This document shows positions 59,601 to 64,000 of a DNA stretch of 64,000 nucleotides, piece by piece. Origin of the DNA: Buddleja alternifolia (taxonomy: Eukaryota > Streptophyta > Magnoliopsida > Lamiales > Scrophulariaceae); contig CM033400.1 of the NCBI GenBank assembly GCA_019426215.1, positions 19,452,568-19,516,567 on the forward strand, in the 5' to 3' direction. Below the pieces are notes generated by a model. It saw only the letters and a program-made list of their open reading frames with translations. It searched no databases and had not been told where the DNA came from. Within the stretch, counting starts at the first letter, position 1; every line of letters begins with the position of its first letter. Made by a program: the position numbers and the translations under genes.

Positions 59601-61575
59601 GAGAAGGTTTTCCACCTTTATAGAGAACCCTACCATTGATGAACTACCTCGAGCACCTTCTATCAAACATCTAAGAGGGATTTGCCATACAGACCCCTTT
59701 AATTGGTTCTTGTATAATTGATGCCAAGCACTTGAGAAAAGAAATCCTCAAGGGGATTATTTTCATTTTATAGTTGAGCACTATATGCAAGATGAGAAAA
59801 AGTTTTCAATTTTAGTCTCCTAGCCTACTGTTTTAAATAGGAAATAGATCGGGGTTGTTGTGCTGATATTGTGTATCTTATTGTAGATAGAGATGCAATG
59901 CTTCTAAAGGAGAAATTTGTCAGGTGCCCCCTCAAAATGGAAAATCCAGAGTTGATACTTTCTCAGGCACATGGGCAAGCACGGCTTATTGCTGATTTTC
60001 TTCACGAAAATGGTGATGTCCTCTACTATGTATATCTTCTCTTCTTCTTGAATATAGAAGTTTGTAATTTTTGGAAATTTAGCAATGTCTGAAGACATCT
60101 TGAGATTTGGCCATAACTTTATTATAGTTACTCTCTGAGATCAAATTGCCGACTGATATTTACCAGAATTCTATTTTGTAACTTGCTAATTCAAGTTATA
60201 CTGTCAGACTAAACTCGCTTTACTTGGATGTTTGCACTCTACAGTTCTCGATTTTGTGAAGGAGGAGGCAATAGAGGACGCATGGATTGTTGCTACATAT
60301 TTAGGTGACACTGACTTGCTTCTTGGTTCACTGAGTGGAGCTTTATGTCGAAACTTTGAAGCTGAGAACGTTATACAATCTACTGCTGCTTCAATTGCTG
60401 CCCGTGGGGTGTTATTTGGAAATACCAGTCCTGTCTCTTCCAGGTATACATTCAAAGTCGAGATTTGTGTGTTTTGCTTAATGCTATGCTGACGATAGTC
60501 AATCTGGTAATGCAGGTGGCATGCTATTCGTCGTCCAAAACTCTGGGAGGCTGAACAATCAATGTGGTGCAATAAGGTCAATTAAGCAAAGTCACTTAAT
60601 TTTCTTGGCAGTTTTCCTGTTTTTCAGATTTATGAAGAATAATTGTCCGATTAAAATGTAAAAAGGGAAGAAACGAGTTCACGGGAATTCTCTGTGAGTT
60701 CTAATTAAAATTGAAATTTTCTTATAGCTTGAATAGCCTGAAAAAAAAAACAAATAAATAAATAAAAAATTTGAATTGGCTTCCATAATTCAAGTGTTCA
60801 AGCGTTCAGATTTACTAAATAATATTCCTTAATTGTCATATTACAAGTATTATTAGACCTATCTGACTTGCAATTCAATGTATAGAGATATTCTTGATCT
60901 TCAATTATGACATCTTTCTGCTAAATCTGTTGTGCACTTGTGCAATTCTAAATCGCAGAACTTACTTTGCAAAGAATGTTTGGAATTACAGAAAAATAAC
61001 ACACTTAGTGCTGGTCTGTTAGTCAACCTTGTCATCCAACTTATGTAATGAGTGACTTGGATGCTCAATCGAATAGGTTTCTTTTTATGAGCTCAAACAC
61101 ACATCTCTTATACGTCTTATTATTGTTGACATAATACCTTACAACCCTCCTGCCTCTTGTCCTCGTGGAAATAATTTTTTATTGTTAAAGCCCTAGGTGT
61201 TGTGTTACATGACGCATGCCCAATTTATCTTCATCTTGTGGTCATTAACTCTTGTATTATGTTGAAATGATTTGTAAACTTGAATATTAGATATGGTATT
61301 CAGCTGTGAGTTGCAGAGAAAGTACCTTTTTAACTTTTCCAGTTTGTTCCCTCATTCGGTGCTATATGCATTTGCAGTATGGAATGGTGACTGAAAGGAG
61401 AGATGTCCATAGTAATATAAACTTGAGCAAGCTTTCAGTTTTAGCAACCGAGTTTAAACCTGCCCTTAAATGGCTTGGACATAGAGTAGATGAAGATGTT
61501 GAAGGTGAGCAAGTCCGAAATGAAGATGATGGAATGAGTTTGGATGAAGAAGATGATGAGATAGAAGAGTGGTAA
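50593..61575 (+). CDS. RAD17: RAD17 checkpoint clamp loader
   Basis: This is a complete 592-aa Rad17, the large subunit that replaces RFC1 in the clamp loader placing the 9-1-1 ring on damaged DNA. Exons: 50,593-50,778, 53,721-53,778, 54,205-54,281, 54,376-54,423, 57,095-57,151, 57,329-57,431, 58,251-58,561, 58,646-59,000, 59,887-60,012, 60,245-60,443, 60,516-60,576, 61,378-61,575; all GT..AG and phase closes. The family signature [23 protein letters not shown] precedes Walker A GQAGVGKS (residues 135-142); Walker B is IILLIDDLP (about 212-220). A sensor-like [16 protein letters not shown] and the helical C-terminal region ([14 protein letters not shown]) follow. The first exon is Ser/acidic and basic, fitting a nuclear protein. 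The tail EEDDEIEEW is acidic, like the clamp-contacting tail known for vertebrate Rad17. Length matches Arabidopsis RAD17 (about 600 aa). The start MGKGKRNS is the first in-frame ATG; an overlapping short ORF begins seven bases upstream. Intron 4 holds a hAT element. Confidence 0.95.
50779..53720 (+). other. RAD17 intron 1, 2.9 kb
   Basis: A long first intron without a recognisable gene. It contains two diverged direct copies of ~115 bp (about 52,078-52,190 and 52,193-52,320). The 112-codon ORF at 52,618-52,956 has no recognisable domain. Confidence 0.7.
52078..52320. repeat. Diverged tandem repeat in RAD17 intron 1
   Basis: Two adjacent copies share 'tgtagttttagat' / 'gtaggttttagat', 'gtagcattaggt', 'ttattgagaga.tgaatag' and 'gccatttcttgaa' / 'gctattcttgaa' blocks in the same order. 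About 115 bp each, old. Confidence 0.5.
55535..56083. mobile_element. Non-autonomous hAT-like element, 549 bp
   Basis: A perfect 8-bp target duplication gcattaag lies at 55,527-55,534 and 56,084-56,091. TIR is tagggatggcgatg on the left, tagggatggcaatg (reverse complement) on the right. Both ends are rich in gggcggg / acccgcc words that can pair. It sits in RAD17 intron 4. The 63-codon minus ORF inside has no transposase features. Confidence 0.88.
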
Positions 61576-61955
61576 AAGTTTGATTGATGGCTTTTAGTCT
61601 CATTTCTCTGCCTTTTGTGTGAATCTTTTGTGCTAAGAGCCTTTTGTGTGAATCTGTAGATATAGCTGTAATACGTAGAATGTTTTTGTCTCATGAGATG
61701 AGTGATCCCTGTATTGTTATTTGACAAATGTGCCCAACAGTTTGTACAGGAAGTTAAAGTAGTATTATGCGTGAAATGATTTGTTGGGAGGCCATCTTAT
61801 GAGTTTGTTTTCTTGTTCGTAAATTAAATTGTACATATGCTACCATCATTAACTTGTTACTCTTAATGGGATTCTCATACAGCATGGGACTATTATCGCA
61901 TTCACAAAACCTATTTCTTCTATCCTTATTATACTTTCACAATAGAATTCTTACT

Positions 61956-62586
61956 GGGGATGATTACACTCACACCTTCTCAATGATGGGATAATTACAC
62001 AAATTTCTCCTCATTAATTGATAATTACAAACACATCCCCTCAGGGGGTCTATTTGTAAGGTTTACATGCGGTGCAATTGTAAGAAATTTTTAACATGGG
62101 GGGTGGGGTGTGTGTAATTATCAATTAGTGAGGGGAGGTTTGTGTAATTAGGGATAATAGCAGACATTCCCCTCAGTTATGGGGTGATGTGCACTTTGCT
62201 TCCTAACTTATTGAAATGTGCACTTTGCCTCCTCACTTATCATAAAATGTGCACTTCACCCCTCGGGCAGTTCGGGCAGATTCGGGCACCACACTTATCA
62301 TAAAAACTGGACTTTTGCCTCCTGACTTATATGTTTTTGTAGCACTTTGCCCCCTGATTTATGTGTTTTTGTAGCATTTTGCCTCTTCACTTATGTGTTT
62401 TGTAGCACTTTGCCCCTGCCTGAGCTGTCCGAGGGGGTGAAGTGCACATTTTATGATAAGTGAGGGGGCAAAGTGTATATTTCAATAAGTTAGAGGGCAA
62501 AGTGCACATCACCTCATAACTGAGGGGGGTGTCGGCCATTATCCTGTAATTATCCCATTATTGAGGGGATGTGTGTGTAATTGTCC
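61956..62586. mobile_element. Mutator-like MITE with a second MITE nested in it
   Basis: A perfect 9-bp target duplication attcttact lies at 61,947-61,955 and 62,587-62,595. The outer ends (ggggatgattacactcaca and its inverted partner ending gtgtgtaattgtcc) are the family of 25,472-25,718. The element is broken by 62,152-62,544. It starts about 380 bp after the RAD17 stop codon. Confidence 0.8.
62152..62544. mobile_element. Inner nested MITE
   Basis: Ends are ggataatagcagacattccc and, reverse complemented on the right, ggataatggccgacacccc. Flanking tgtaatta occurs on both sides (62,143-62,150 and 62,545-62,552). Subterminal repeats 'gcacatcacctcataactga' and 'gtagcactttgcc' are shared with 30,988-31,700. 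Removal restores a single tgtaattatccc-like stretch of the outer element. Confidence 0.72.
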
Positions 62587-62595
62587 ATTCTTACT

Positions 62596-64000
62596 AATAT
62601 GTTGATAATTCATAACAATGCCATTGTTTTGTTTGCTCTTTGCTGTTTGGTTATAGACCAAAGAAATATGATTTGACATTGCTCATAGTTTTACTTTTCA
62701 TGAAATAATTTTGTCATATTAGAGATGGCAAAACACCATCTCAAGGCTTTACCAGCAGTCATGATTAGTCCATCTGGAACTTCTCTAACTCACAAATTGG
62801 AGCAAGTTCCAAGTTCCAACATGCTGGATTCTAGATAGAATCACCTTTTGGACAATGGCAATACGTAGATGCGGAAAATCTATATATATATATAAGTACA
62901 AGTTACTCAAAAATTGTTTTTGAATTTTTGTGATATCTATGTTCAACACCCTTATAAGTTATAAGTATATCTCTACATAGAGTTGAGAAAAGAGGGTATA
63001 CCTGCGTTTAGTGGTTTTTGGTGGTATAGTTTGATTATTGCGTCATACTCCTCGATGTCGAACTCTAATTCTCTTAAAATGATCGTTTATATTCTGTCAT
63101 AATTCATGGAGTACTTTGAATGTTCAAATAAAATTATTAGTCTTTTTTTATAAAACTAGATTTCGAGAGCTTTCCATCGACAAGAAGTAGGTATGTAAAT
63201 GAACTCACATGAGAACATTGTAGCCATTTAAAACTGACACTTCTGCACTACAACAAATTAATAAGATTTTATCTTATTGTTTCCACCAATTATCCTATTC
63301 ATGTTCTTATTCGGGAGGAAAAAGAGAGAGATATTTATAACAAAAAGAAAATGAAAAGTTGATTCTAGGTGGCTCGATACTAAAATAAAACGAAATAAGT
63401 CATAAGATTACTTCATTTTATTTATATTTTGTAATAGCTAATTAATATTATTTCACTCTCTCATTTTCTTTTCTCCTAGAATAAATATAAAGCTATTTTA
63501 ACATTATAAAATTTTCATATTTATGTTTACTATTCTAAACGTAAAAGTTGCTCGAAAATTTTTTTTAGAAATTTTTGAAATACATATTCTATCTGCTGTG
63601 AGTATATACTAAAGGGTTAAAAAATTGAGGACATAATTAAATTTTACAGTTTAAGTGGTATAGTTTGATTAGAATACAAGCTTATTCGTGATATCAATTT
63701 TTTTTAACTTTTCGAAAATTCCCAATTTTACGAACAATTCTCAATTTTTGAAATCCCCCAATTATCAAGAAAAATACAAACTTAAGGTAAAATCAAGAGA
63801 ATCCAGACTTGTGCCCTAGAATTCAAGAATTAGGGATAGAGTGGAAACCAATCCCCTCAGTCACCACCATGGCGGCACTACCTGATAGAGTAAATGCCCG
63901 TCGCGCTATTTATTTAGGCGCCATTATTGTGTAAGAAAACTCTATTTAGCAATTTTATTCTAATAAACAAAGTCGAATTCTATTTATGACATTCTTTATT
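62596..64000. other. Intergenic to window end, no gene seen
   Basis: AT-rich. Two stretches, at about 62,905-63,035 and 63,545-63,675, share 'gttgctcgaaaattttttt' / 'gttactcaaaaattgttttt' and 'ggtatagtttgatta' in the same order, so a diverged dispersed repeat is present. No ORF is supported. Confidence 0.5.

Overview
This is nuclear DNA from a flowering plant, most likely a eudicot. The coding exons are short and split by AT-rich introns with GT..AG borders. Three host genes encode plant-type proteins, and most of the rest is plant transposon sequence: Ty1/copia-like LTRs, hAT and Mutator-type miniature elements, and long AT, TA and poly-C tracts. I cannot name the species, and I saw no tRNA, rRNA, CRISPR or prokaryotic operon.

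Layout. 1-11,950 is a graveyard of copia-like LTRs and degraded internal sequence, including two LTR fragments in inverted orientation. 12,000-16,660 holds a duplicated pyrimidine-rich block split by a solo LTR, an AT-rich desert and a perfect 2 x 200 bp tandem duplication. 16,904-23,370 (minus) is a complete 4-exon E2 ubiquitin-conjugating enzyme gene, 148 aa, with a transposon-derived element in each of its three introns. 23,500-26,200 is intergenic with two miniature elements. 26,210-29,066 (minus) is a complete 7-exon ROP/RAC small GTPase gene, 197 aa. 30,988-31,700 is a miniature element. 32,062-41,397 is a full-length but dead Ty1/copia retrotransposon (minus) with two ~1.78 kb LTRs, primer-binding site and polypurine tract. 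41,398-50,400 holds an LTR fragment with a hAT insertion, an exon-like tandem duplication, a complex minisatellite built on a 35-bp palindrome, an unrecognised 134-codon ORF and a solo LTR. 50,593-61,575 (plus) is a complete 12-exon RAD17 gene, 592 aa, with a hAT element in intron 4. 61,956-62,586 is a nest of two Mutator-like miniature elements. The last 1.4 kb is AT-rich and featureless.

The three host genes are single-copy neighbours with unrelated jobs: ubiquitin transfer, Rho-type signalling at the plasma membrane, and loading of the 9-1-1 DNA-damage clamp. Nothing suggests they work together. Exon borders were read by eye; codon phase closes exactly at every junction and the protein lengths match the families. 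I found no convincing undescribed biological system. The most unusual items are the palindrome-bearing array at 45.3-46.65 kb, the hAT insertions that can be checked against empty paralogous sites inside this same window, and the perfect 200-bp tandem duplication.
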